Source: Allomuricauda sp.
GTDB lineage: Bacteria; Bacteroidota; Bacteroidia; Flavobacteriales; Flavobacteriaceae
Direction: 5' to 3'
Assembly: GCA_028289745.1 (NCBI GenBank)
Contig: JANQOD010000301.1
Coordinates: 1-9,016 of the forward strand
Length of the DNA stretch: 9,016 nt
Both the position numbers and the translations under genes were made by a program. Position 1 is the stretch's first letter. Each line of letters begins with the position of its first letter. Shown here in pieces: positions 1 through 5,993 of the stretch. The notes beneath the pieces were generated by a model. It was not told where the DNA came from. It was given only the letters and a program-made list of their open reading frames with translations, and ran no database searches.

Positions 1-1115
1 TACAATGGGTCAAAGAGGTTGCCGGCACGGAACGACACCAAAACATTGCCGAATACCATGGCGCCGAAGACAGATGGCGCTTGATGTTAAAGGAGATACG
101 GCCCGATGTGGTCTTTATCGCCACCAACTGGCACAACCACGCACCGATGGCCATCGAGGCGATGAACCAAGGGGCACATGCCTTTGTCGAAGTTCCGATT
201 GCGGTCACGCTACAAGAAATGTGGAACATCGTCGATACCGCCGAACGTACCCAGAAGCACTGCATGATGATGGAAAATGTCAACTATGGCCGTGATGAGC
301 TGATGTTCCTAAATATGTGCCGACAGGGTACCATCGGAGAATTGCTACATGCCGAAGCGGCCTATATTCATGAGTTGCGGGGGCAAATGAACGAGGTAAA
401 AAGGGGTACCGGCTCTTGGCGTACCTACCATTATGCAGAACGAAACGGAAATCTCTACCCTACCCATGGGCTGGGTCCGGTGGCCCAATACATGAATTTG
501 GGTAGGGGAGAGGATACTTTTGGCACTTTGGTCTCTTATTCCACACCTGCTTTGGGAAGAAAGGCCTATGCGGGGAAGAACTACCCATCAGACCATCAAT
601 GGAACCAACTCGATTATAAGGGGGGTGATATGAACACTTCTGTGATCAAGACCGACTTGGGGCGTACTATTTTGGTGCAGTGGGATGAAACGAGTCCGCG
701 ACCATACACACGCTTGAACCTTGTTCAAGGAACAAAAGGGGCATTGGCGGGCTTTCCTACCCGCGTGGCCCTTGAAGGGGGTATTGAAGGCTTGGCCGAA
801 GATCATCATTCATGGGTACAGGGTGAGCAGTTACAGGCACTTTACGAAAAATATGACCATCCTTTGTACAAAAGGCTGAACGAAACGGCCAAAGACAGTG
901 GCCATGGGGGTATGGATGGCATTATGGTATATCGTATCGTCGAATGCCTGCAGAAAGGATTGCCCCTAGACCAAAATGTCTATGAAGGCTGTTTCTGGAG
1001 TGCCGTAGGGCCTTTGAGCGAGCGTTCGGTGGCCAGTGGCGGGGCACCGCAACCGTTTCCTGATTTTACCCGTGGGGAATGGAAGAATACCCAACCGCTC
1101 GAAATAATTTTTTGA
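1..1115 (+). CDS. GH109-like Gfo/Idh/MocA family protein (5'-truncated)
   Basis: The reading frame is open to the window edge: the first complete codon is at base 3, and 370 residues are visible before the TGA at 1113-1115. The N-terminal Rossmann GxGxxG motif and any export signal lie outside. What remains matches the Gfo/Idh/MocA fold, in particular glycoside hydrolase family 109, whose founding member is an alpha-N-acetylgalactosaminidase that uses bound NAD in a transient oxidation-elimination mechanism. Visible marks, numbered from base 3, are NWHNH at 42-46, EVP at 63-65 where ordinary dehydrogenases have EKP with a catalytic lysine, YPTHGLGP at 152-159 and GGDMNT at 207-212. His155 should equal the histidine proposed as catalytic in the Elizabethkingia enzyme (from memory). 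The family is well supported. GalNAc specificity is only inferred, and an oxidoreductase acting on another sugar is possible. It is followed after 3 bases by the GHMP kinase, so the two are probably co-transcribed. Confidence 0.85.
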   Translation, partial: QWVKEVAGTERHQNIAEYHGAEDRWRLMLKEIRPDVVFIATNWHNHAPMAIEAMNQGAHAFVEVPIAVTLQEMWNIVDTAERTQKHCMMMENVNYGRDELMFLNMCRQGTIGELLHAEAAYIHELRGQMNEVKRGTGSWRTYHYAERNGNLYPTHGLGPVAQYMNLGRGEDTFGTLVSYSTPALGRKAYAGKNYPSDHQWNQLDYKGGDMNTSVIKTDLGRTILVQWDETSPRPYTRLNLVQGTKGALAGFPTRVALEGGIEGLAEDHHSWVQGEQLQALYEKYDHPLYKRLNETAKDSGHGGMDGIMVYRIVECLQKGLPLDQNVYEGCFWSAVGPLSERSVASGGAPQPFPDFTRGEWKNTQPLEIIF

Positions 1116-1118
1116 TCA

Positions 1119-2174
1119 ATGGTTTCGATAAAAGTACCTGCCAGAATCTGTTTCTTCGGGGATCATCAAGATTATTTGGGGCTTCCGGTCATCGCGGGTA
1201 CAATAGATAGGTTTATCCGCCTTGAGGCCAATCCAAAACAAAGAAAGGTCTTTGACATTCAGCTTCTTGATGTTGGAAAACGGCTGATCATTTCTTTGGA
1301 GGATGACTTGAGCAAGATCAAACCCAACGATTATTTTCGTTCGACGATGGCCGTATTGAGGCAGAAAGGCTTCCAATTCGATATGGGCCATGATATTGAG
1401 ATTTCAGGAAACATTCCCGTAAATGCAGGCCTATCGAGTTCTTCGGCCCTTGTGGTGGCTTGGCTACGCTTTCTGCTATCCGTACAGAAAGAACCCGTTC
1501 GGGTCAGTGATATGCAGATAGGGCGGTGGGCCTATGAGGCAGAGGTTCTATATTTCAACCAGCCGGGAGGCCTAATGGATCAATATACCATCGCCCAGGG
1601 CGGATTGCTCTTTATCGATACCCAAACGGGTCAAAGCACACCCTTGAACAATAATTTGGGCACTCTGATCGTGGCTGAATCAGGAATTTCAAAAGAGACA
1701 CTTGAAGTATTGAACAATGGCAGGGTCTATGGGCAAAGAGCTATTGCCACTGTGCAGGGCGCTTTTCCTGGATTTATGATGAAAAATGCCGTAGCGGCAG
1801 ATTACGAACGCTATGTCGGCATTGTTACAGAAGAGTACCGGCCGTATTGGTATGCGGCCGTGCATAACTATGTCATTACATTGAAAGCAAAAGAAGAGCT
1901 AAAAAAAGACACGGTTGATATAGGGTTATTGGGAGAGTTGATGAATGCACATCAAGATATCCTCCAAAACAAAATCAAAAATACACCGCCAGAAATGGCC
2001 AGAATGATGGATGCAGCCAGAAAAGCAGGGGCGCTGGGTGCCAAAACCATCGGTTCGGGCGGTGGGGGCTGTATGGTGGCCATCGCTGAAAAGAAGGTCA
2101 AACAAAAGGTGATCGATGCCTTTATGGCCGCAGGTGCCCTGACGGCATATGAAACAAAACCGACAAAGGGATGA
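1119..2174 (+). CDS. GHMP-family sugar kinase (galactokinase-like)
   Basis: This 351-residue, probably cytosolic enzyme has all the GHMP kinase motifs. Motif 1 is GDHQDY at 14-19, corresponding to GEHTDY of galactokinases, whose Asp contacts the sugar. Motif 2 is the phosphate-binding loop PVNAGLSSSSA at 100-110. GGLMDQ at 150-155 carries Asp154 at the place of the galactokinase catalytic aspartate. Motif 3 is the glycine-rich GSGGGGC at 312-318. The enzyme most likely transfers phosphate from ATP to C1 of a sugar. The substrate cannot be read from the sequence: galactose, GalNAc (as in the eukaryotic GHMP enzyme GALK2), fucose and uronic acids are all handled by relatives. The partner reading frame starts inside its stop codon, which suggests that its sugar-1-phosphate passes to the following nucleotidyltransferase. 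The start is the first ATG after the preceding stop and places motif 1 close to the N terminus, as usual in this family. Confidence 0.86.
   Translation: MVSIKVPARICFFGDHQDYLGLPVIAGTIDRFIRLEANPKQRKVFDIQLLDVGKRLIISLEDDLSKIKPNDYFRSTMAVLRQKGFQFDMGHDIEISGNIPVNAGLSSSSALVVAWLRFLLSVQKEPVRVSDMQIGRWAYEAEVLYFNQPGGLMDQYTIAQGGLLFIDTQTGQSTPLNNNLGTLIVAESGISKETLEVLNNGRVYGQRAIATVQGAFPGFMMKNAVAADYERYVGIVTEEYRPYWYAAVHNYVITLKAKEELKKDTVDIGLLGELMNAHQDILQNKIKNTPPEMARMMDAARKAGALGAKTIGSGGGGCMVAIAEKKVKQKVIDAFMAAGALTAYETKPTKG
2171..2174 (+). other. ATGA stop-start overlap coupling kinase and nucleotidyltransferase
   Basis: The ATG of the nucleotidyltransferase (2171-2173) and the TGA of the GHMP kinase (2172-2174) share bases. 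Such 4-base overlaps usually allow a terminating ribosome to restart, giving matched amounts of the two proteins. A short purine run, AAAGGG, lies directly against the start (2165-2170), too close to act as a normal Shine-Dalgarno site. The overlap itself is read directly; the coupling is inferred. Confidence 0.8.
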
Positions 2175-3004
2175 TAATAAACGACAGTTTGGTCATTATG
2201 GCGGGCGGGGCTTCTTCACGGATGAAAAGAAGTCTAGAAACCGCCAAATTGGACAGTTCGGTCAAAAATGCGGCACTGAAACTGCACAAAAGCCTTATTC
2301 CCCTAGGAAAGAGTGGGAAACCGTTATTGTATTACCTATTTAAAAATGCGGCAAAGTCGGGTTATTCAAATATCTATTTGATAACTGCAAAAGAGAATGG
2401 GGGTTTTGAGCAATTCTTGGCAGAAAGTGAGATTCCGCAACTGAATGTTCGTTTTGCCGTACAATATGTTCCAAAGGGGCGAGAGAAACCGCTGGGCACT
2501 GCCGATGCATTATTGCAATGCCTAGACCAACACCCAAGACTTCAAGAATCATCTTTTACCGTGTGCAATGGCGATAACCTGTACTCGGCAGGGGCGCTAT
2601 ATCTACTGCGAAAGAAAAGGAGCGTACCGCACGCCACTATCGGGTATAGTGGCTCAGGACTTGGTTTTACGAAAGAGCGCCTTACAAAATATGCCGTTAT
2701 GGCCATTTCCCATGAGGGTTATCTCAGGCAAATAATTGAGAAACCAGACCTTAAGGAAATGGATAAATACCTCGATACTTTCAACGAGCTACGGATCAGT
2801 ATGAACATATTCAGTTTTTCGGGTACCGAAATTTATCCGTTCTTGGTGAATTGCCCAATCCACCCCAAGAGGGACGAAAAAGAGCTTCCGGAAGCTGTGC
2901 GCAATGTCGTTGCAGAGCATTCAATGAGCGTTCTATGTTATCTTCGGTCAGAACGATTGCCCGATCTTACCGATGCCCATGATCTCAGAGATTTTTATCT
3001 TTAA
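2171..3004 (+). CDS. Sugar-1-phosphate nucleotidyltransferase
   Basis: This 277-residue protein has the NTP-transferase (GT-A-like) fold that makes NDP-sugar and pyrophosphate from NTP and sugar-1-phosphate. The nucleotide loop is AGGASSRMK at 11-19. KSLIPLG at 40-46 carries the lysine of the usual KPLLPV segment. GTADAL at 109-114 contacts the base and sugar in relatives, GDN at 134-136 supplies the metal-binding Asp135, and IIEKP is at 188-192. About 20 residues, rich in Lys, Ala and Ser, separate the loop from KSLIPLG, which is longer than in RmlA- or GalU-type enzymes and may shape the active site. There is no C-terminal left-handed beta-helix, so it is not GlmU-like. The ATG overlaps the kinase stop, so translation is probably coupled. 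Together the pair resembles a split version of the bifunctional fucokinase/GDP-fucose pyrophosphorylase, but neither the sugar nor the nucleotide can be assigned from sequence. Confidence 0.86.
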   Translation: MIINDSLVIMAGGASSRMKRSLETAKLDSSVKNAALKLHKSLIPLGKSGKPLLYYLFKNAAKSGYSNIYLITAKENGGFEQFLAESEIPQLNVRFAVQYVPKGREKPLGTADALLQCLDQHPRLQESSFTVCNGDNLYSAGALYLLRKKRSVPHATIGYSGSGLGFTKERLTKYAVMAISHEGYLRQIIEKPDLKEMDKYLDTFNELRISMNIFSFSGTEIYPFLVNCPIHPKRDEKELPEAVRNVVAEHSMSVLCYLRSERLPDLTDAHDLRDFYL

Positions 3005-3007
3005 GGC

Positions 3008-4279
3008 ATGGAAACCTATGCCACCGCCCTGTTATATGCCATTCCGTTCTTTGTGGTCTTGGTACTGATCGAGATTCTATATGGGTATTTTGTAAAAGAC
3101 CAAAAGCATAATGTAATGGATACGGTCAGCAGTCTCAGCTCTGGCCTTACTAACATTATCAAAGACTCACTAGGGTTGGTCTTGGTCTTGGTCGGTTATC
3201 CTTTTTTGGTCGAGAACTTGGCCCTCATTGAACTGAAAAGTTCTTGGTTGGTGTGGTTGACAGCTTTTATTACCATTGACTTTGCTGGGTATTGGAACCA
3301 TCGCTTGAGCCACCATGTGAATATTTTTTGGAACCAGCATGTCATTCACCATAGTAGTGAAGAGTTCAATTTGGCCTGTGCCCTACGGCAGTCCATTTCA
3401 AATGTGATAGGTTATTTTGCGCTGCTGTTGATACCTGCTGCGGTTTTGGGCGTTCCAAACGAAGTGATCGCCATTTTGGCCCCTATTCACTTATTTGCCC
3501 AATTTTGGTACCATACCCAGCACATTGGTAAGATGGGTTGGTTAGAATATATCATAGTGACACCATCGCAGCATCGGGTACATCACGCTATCAACCCTGA
3601 GTATATCGATAAGAACTTAGGGCAGATACTTTGTGTTTGGGATAGAATGTTCGGTACTTTTCAAAAAGAACTCGACAACGTGCCCCCACAGTATGGTGTC
3701 TTGAAACCAGCGGCCACTTGGAATCCCATCTTGATCAATTTTCAACACGTTTGGCGTTTGATAAAGGATGCTTGGCGTACCAAGAGTTGGTGGGACAAAC
3801 TGCGTATCTGGTTCATGCCCACTGGCTGGCGACCCGTTGATGTGGCCGAGAAGCACCCGATTTCGAAAATCGAGAATGTGTACAACTTCGAAAAATACAA
3901 ACCCTCGGCCTCGAATGCATTGAAAGGCTACTCCATTTTTCAATTGCTGTTGAATACCGGATTGATGCTCTTTATGTTCTACAACTATACAGAAATTGGT
4001 TTTGATGGCTTGTTGCTCTTTGGGGCCTTTGTTTTTGTGGGCATATATGGATATACCACCCTGATGGACCGCAAAATTTATGCGGTATGGATAGAATTAT
4101 TGAGAGGCATCGCAGGGCTTGTCTTGATTTATATGACCGGTGACTGGTTTGGTATGAATACGTACTTTGCCACTGGAAGCTACTGGGTGGCACTCTACTT
4201 TTTGACCACAATTTTTGGAGGAATCTATTTTACTTTCATCGAACGGGGCAACTCTACAAGACCGAATTTGGTTACTTAG
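3008..4279 (+). CDS. Alkylglycerol monooxygenase-like fatty acid hydroxylase, integral membrane di-iron enzyme
   Basis: This 423-residue membrane protein belongs to the fatty acid hydroxylase/sterol desaturase superfamily, which uses a histidine-coordinated di-iron centre and oxygen. The histidine boxes are HRLSHH at 98-103, HVIHH at 111-115 and HRVHH at 189-193, with His161, His169 and His172 in between. Hydrophobic segments lie near 8-26, 53-70, 80-96, 132-165, 308-326, 333-350, 361-376 and 391-410. It resembles animal alkylglycerol monooxygenase (AGMO/TMEM195) along its whole length: HHSSEEFN, ALRQS, QFWYHT, TPSQHRVHH, the IDKN stretch, WDRMFGTF and the hydrophobic C-terminal third that shorter bacterial hydroxylases lack. 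AGMO splits ether lipids with tetrahydrobiopterin as cofactor. As I recall, AGMO has Glu after the second histidine of box 1, where this protein has His103. The superfamily is certain and the AGMO-like subgroup is strong. The substrate could be an ether lipid, a fatty acyl chain or another lipid. It follows the nucleotidyltransferase by 3 bases. Confidence 0.87.
   Translation: METYATALLYAIPFFVVLVLIEILYGYFVKDQKHNVMDTVSSLSSGLTNIIKDSLGLVLVLVGYPFLVENLALIELKSSWLVWLTAFITIDFAGYWNHRLSHHVNIFWNQHVIHHSSEEFNLACALRQSISNVIGYFALLLIPAAVLGVPNEVIAILAPIHLFAQFWYHTQHIGKMGWLEYIIVTPSQHRVHHAINPEYIDKNLGQILCVWDRMFGTFQKELDNVPPQYGVLKPAATWNPILINFQHVWRLIKDAWRTKSWWDKLRIWFMPTGWRPVDVAEKHPISKIENVYNFEKYKPSASNALKGYSIFQLLLNTGLMLFMFYNYTEIGFDGLLLFGAFVFVGIYGYTTLMDRKIYAVWIELLRGIAGLVLIYMTGDWFGMNTYFATGSYWVALYFLTTIFGGIYFTFIERGNSTRPNLVT
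3176..3193 (+). repeat. Short tandem repeat (TTGGTC)x3
   Basis: Three exact copies of the hexamer TTGGTC lie inside the hydroxylase gene and encode part of the alternating Leu-Val run in a membrane segment (residues 57-62). Gain or loss of a unit would keep the frame, adding or removing two hydrophobic residues. It is probably incidental to a Leu/Val-rich helix. Confidence 0.6.
4272..4279. other. 8-base convergent overlap of two operons
   Basis: The plus-strand hydroxylase ends with TAG at 4277-4279, and the minus-strand acyl-CoA-binding protein ends with TAA read from 4274-4272. The two coding regions therefore overlap tail to tail by 8 bases. No stem-loop followed by a T run is visible on either strand near the junction, so transcription from each side presumably runs some way into the opposing gene. 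Confidence 0.9.
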
Positions 4280-4538
4280 CCTTTTTGATTTCGTCGTTGA
4301 CCAGTTTGATATACTTTTTCATGGCTTGTTCAATGGTGATGTTTTTGGCCTGAATCAGCGCATTTGCCTTAAAGGCATTGATCAGTGGGGTCTTACTGCC
4401 CGGGTTGTCATAATTCTTATTGGCTATTTTGTAATAGGCATACAGTTTCAATAGGGTATCGGCGGGCAGCGGTTCTGTAAAATTGTTAACGTAGGCTACC
4501 GCATCATCAAATCTCTTCTGTAGCTTTTCACTAATCAT
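4272..4538 (-). CDS. Acyl-CoA-binding protein (ACBP)
   Basis: The 88-residue product has the length of a stand-alone ACBP, a cytosolic four-helix protein that binds long-chain acyl-CoA and carries it to lipid-making enzymes. LYAYYKIA at 32-39 matches the helix-2 signature, with Tyr33 and Lys37 at the positions that bind CoA in bovine ACBP (Tyr28, Lys32). Aligning from EQAMKKYI at 70-77 without gaps places Lys57 at bovine Lys54 and Tyr76 at Tyr73, so all four main ligand contacts are kept. The two tryptophans next to Lys54 in the animal protein are Ala58 and Leu61 here, and the loop between helices 2 and 3 is about two residues shorter. The chosen ATG (4538-4536) overlaps the psd stop by 8 bases. 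An upstream ATG at 4559 would add seven residues (MPLCPNK) and a longer overlap. As last gene of the minus-strand string, it fits a lipid-synthesis role. Confidence 0.9.
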   Translation of the reverse strand: MISEKLQKRFDDAVAYVNNFTEPLPADTLLKLYAYYKIANKNYDNPGSKTPLINAFKANALIQAKNITIEQAMKKYIKLVNDEIKKAK

Positions 4539-5196
4539 CTTGTTTGGGCAAAGAGGCAATACAGGTTTTTGCTCCGACCACCTTTTGGTTCAATTTAACA
4601 TTGATGGCACAATCCAAAGGTAGAAATAAATCGACCCGCGACCCGAATTTGATAAAACCCGCATCAGTGCCCTGGGTAACTTGTTCACCCTCTTCGGCAT
4701 AGTTGACAATTCTGCGGGCCACGGCCCCAGCAATTTGCCGGTACATGATTTGCCCAAATTTTGGAGTGTGCACGACTATGGTCGTTCTTTCGTTCTTGGT
4801 ACTTGATTTGGGGTGCCAAGCCACCAAATATTTGCCAGGGTGGTATTTCGAATAGGTAATGGTGCCACTGACCGGATAGCGGGTCACGTGCACGTTCAAG
4901 GGCGACATGAAGATAGAGACCTGTTTGCGCTTATCCATAAAATACTCAGGTTCTTCAACTTCATCGATGATAACCACCTTGCCATCAACGGGCGCTAGCA
5001 CTTCATTGAAATTTGGGGTAACCAATCGTTTTGGGTTTCTGAAAAATTGTAGAATAAGAACCAATATGATCAGCGCTGTGAGTTGAACCAACCATTTTGC
5101 CCAGTTGATTTCAACAAAATACTGTGCGGCAATGATGATGGCCACCACCAAAAAGAATGCTATAAGAATGATTTTTTGACCCTCTCTATGAAACAT
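4531..5196 (-). CDS. psd: Phosphatidylserine decarboxylase (short form)
   Basis: This enzyme converts phosphatidylserine to phosphatidylethanolamine at the inner membrane, using a pyruvoyl group made by self-cleavage of the precursor. From the chosen start it has 221 residues, as in the short Psd family. An N-terminal anchor of two hydrophobic stretches (about 9-25 and 36-52) is followed by APVDGKV with conserved Asp71, NVHV with His103, and FGSR at 184-187. Cleavage should fall between Gly185 and Ser186, with Ser186 (codon 4641-4639) becoming the pyruvoyl residue. The start at 5196 gives MFHREG, which I recall as typical of flavobacterial homologs, and an 11-base overlap with the end of cdsA. 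ATGs at 5208 and 5253 are also in frame, but the added residues would be encoded within the cdsA tail and look unlike a family N terminus. Its stop overlaps the ACBP start. Confidence 0.93.
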   Translation of the reverse strand: MFHREGQKIILIAFFLVVAIIIAAQYFVEINWAKWLVQLTALIILVLILQFFRNPKRLVTPNFNEVLAPVDGKVVIIDEVEEPEYFMDKRKQVSIFMSPLNVHVTRYPVSGTITYSKYHPGKYLVAWHPKSSTKNERTTIVVHTPKFGQIMYRQIAGAVARRIVNYAEEGEQVTQGTDAGFIKFGSRVDLFLPLDCAINVKLNQKVVGAKTCIASLPKQDD

Positions 5197-5989
5197 ACGA
5201 AAAAACATTAAGCGCCAAATAGGCGAACGGGGCGGCGAATATGAGGCTGTCAAGTCGATCTAACATTCCACCATGGCCCGGCATTATGGCCCCGCTATCT
5301 TTTACCCCGGCCATGCGTTTGAATTTTGACTCGAGCAAATCACCAAGATTACCGGTAATGACAATGATGATTGCCAACACCGTCCACTGAGTGGGGTTCA
5401 ATATGGGTTCATACCGTGCCAAAAAATAGGCCGCCACCAATGCAAAAATAAGACCTCCCAGATAACCTTCAAGCGTTTTTTTTGGAGAAATTGATGGAAA
5501 AGGTTTGGTTCGCCCGATACTTTTTCCGACCAGATAGGCAAATGAATCATTGACCCATATCAAGATAAAGATACCCATGATGAGGTATTTGGCAAATTCA
5601 TCATCTTTATAGGGAATCATGGTAAGAAAAATACATCCTCCCCCGATATATAAAAGTCCAGTGACAAATTTCTGTGCGGCTGAAAACGGTTTGGTGCGTT
5701 TTGAAAAAAGATAAAAGAGAAGGGATAAATTAACGGAAATCGTCAAAAACATAAGCACGTTTATGGCCGTCTTGTCCCTGACCAAATAAATAAACGCCCA
5801 CCAGAGGGCCAGATAGGCAATAAAAATATAATAACCCCTGATTCGCATCAATTTTTTGAATTCGTAGAGACAGGCCAGCCCAAAGACCATGAACAAAAAA
5901 TCAAAAGCATCTGAACTTAAAAAAACAGCAGAAAGCAAAAGTATGACATAAAGCACCCCGGTAGTGGCGCGCCTGAATATTTCTTTCAT
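5186..5989 (-). CDS. cdsA: Phosphatidate cytidylyltransferase (CDP-diacylglycerol synthase)
   Basis: CdsA joins CTP and phosphatidic acid to CDP-diacylglycerol, the precursor of phosphatidylserine, phosphatidylethanolamine and phosphatidylglycerol. The 267-residue protein is almost entirely membrane helices (about eight by eye), with active-site loops facing the cytosol. The family signature runs from 221 to 248: SKFKR at 221-225, KD at 230-231, PGHGG at 237-241, DR at 244-245 and DS at 247-248. Supporting motifs are WVND at 145-148, SPKKTLEG at 168-175 and GDLLES at 216-221. The length is normal for the family. The start lies 4 bases after the stop of the LUD gene, and its end overlaps psd, so the three are surely one transcript. 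An A8 run on the coding strand (5483-5476) falls within SPKKT; any -1 slip there would meet a stop within three codons. Confidence 0.97.
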   Translation of the reverse strand: MKEIFRRATTGVLYVILLLSAVFLSSDAFDFLFMVFGLACLYEFKKLMRIRGYYIFIAYLALWWAFIYLVRDKTAINVLMFLTISVNLSLLFYLFSKRTKPFSAAQKFVTGLLYIGGGCIFLTMIPYKDDEFAKYLIMGIFILIWVNDSFAYLVGKSIGRTKPFPSISPKKTLEGYLGGLIFALVAAYFLARYEPILNPTQWTVLAIIIVITGNLGDLLESKFKRMAGVKDSGAIMPGHGGMLDRLDSLIFAAPFAYLALNVFSYVS

Positions 5990-5993
5990 CGCA

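Noticed and set aside
5..295. A 96-codon open frame overlapping the GH109-like gene
   Set aside because: It is in another frame of a clear family member, and its Arg/His-rich product has no recognisable domain.
1119..2174. Naming the GHMP kinase galK
   Set aside because: Motif 1 and the overall divergence do not fix galactose as substrate, and the neighbours suggest a nucleotide-sugar pathway rather than the Leloir genes.
2171..3004. Calling the nucleotidyltransferase RmlA, GalU or GlmU
   Set aside because: The glycine loop is GGASSRM with an inserted segment, the hexapeptide domain of GlmU is missing, and no dTDP-rhamnose genes are nearby.
4261..4272. Near-palindrome ACCGAATTTGGT before the hydroxylase stop as a terminator
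   Set aside because: It allows only a four-pair stem with one G-T pair and is not followed directly by a T run.
4365..4377. Inverted repeat TGCCTT-A-AAGGCA downstream of the plus-strand operon
   Set aside because: It has almost no loop, sits within the ACBP codons for residues around Phe56-Lys57, and has no T tract after it.
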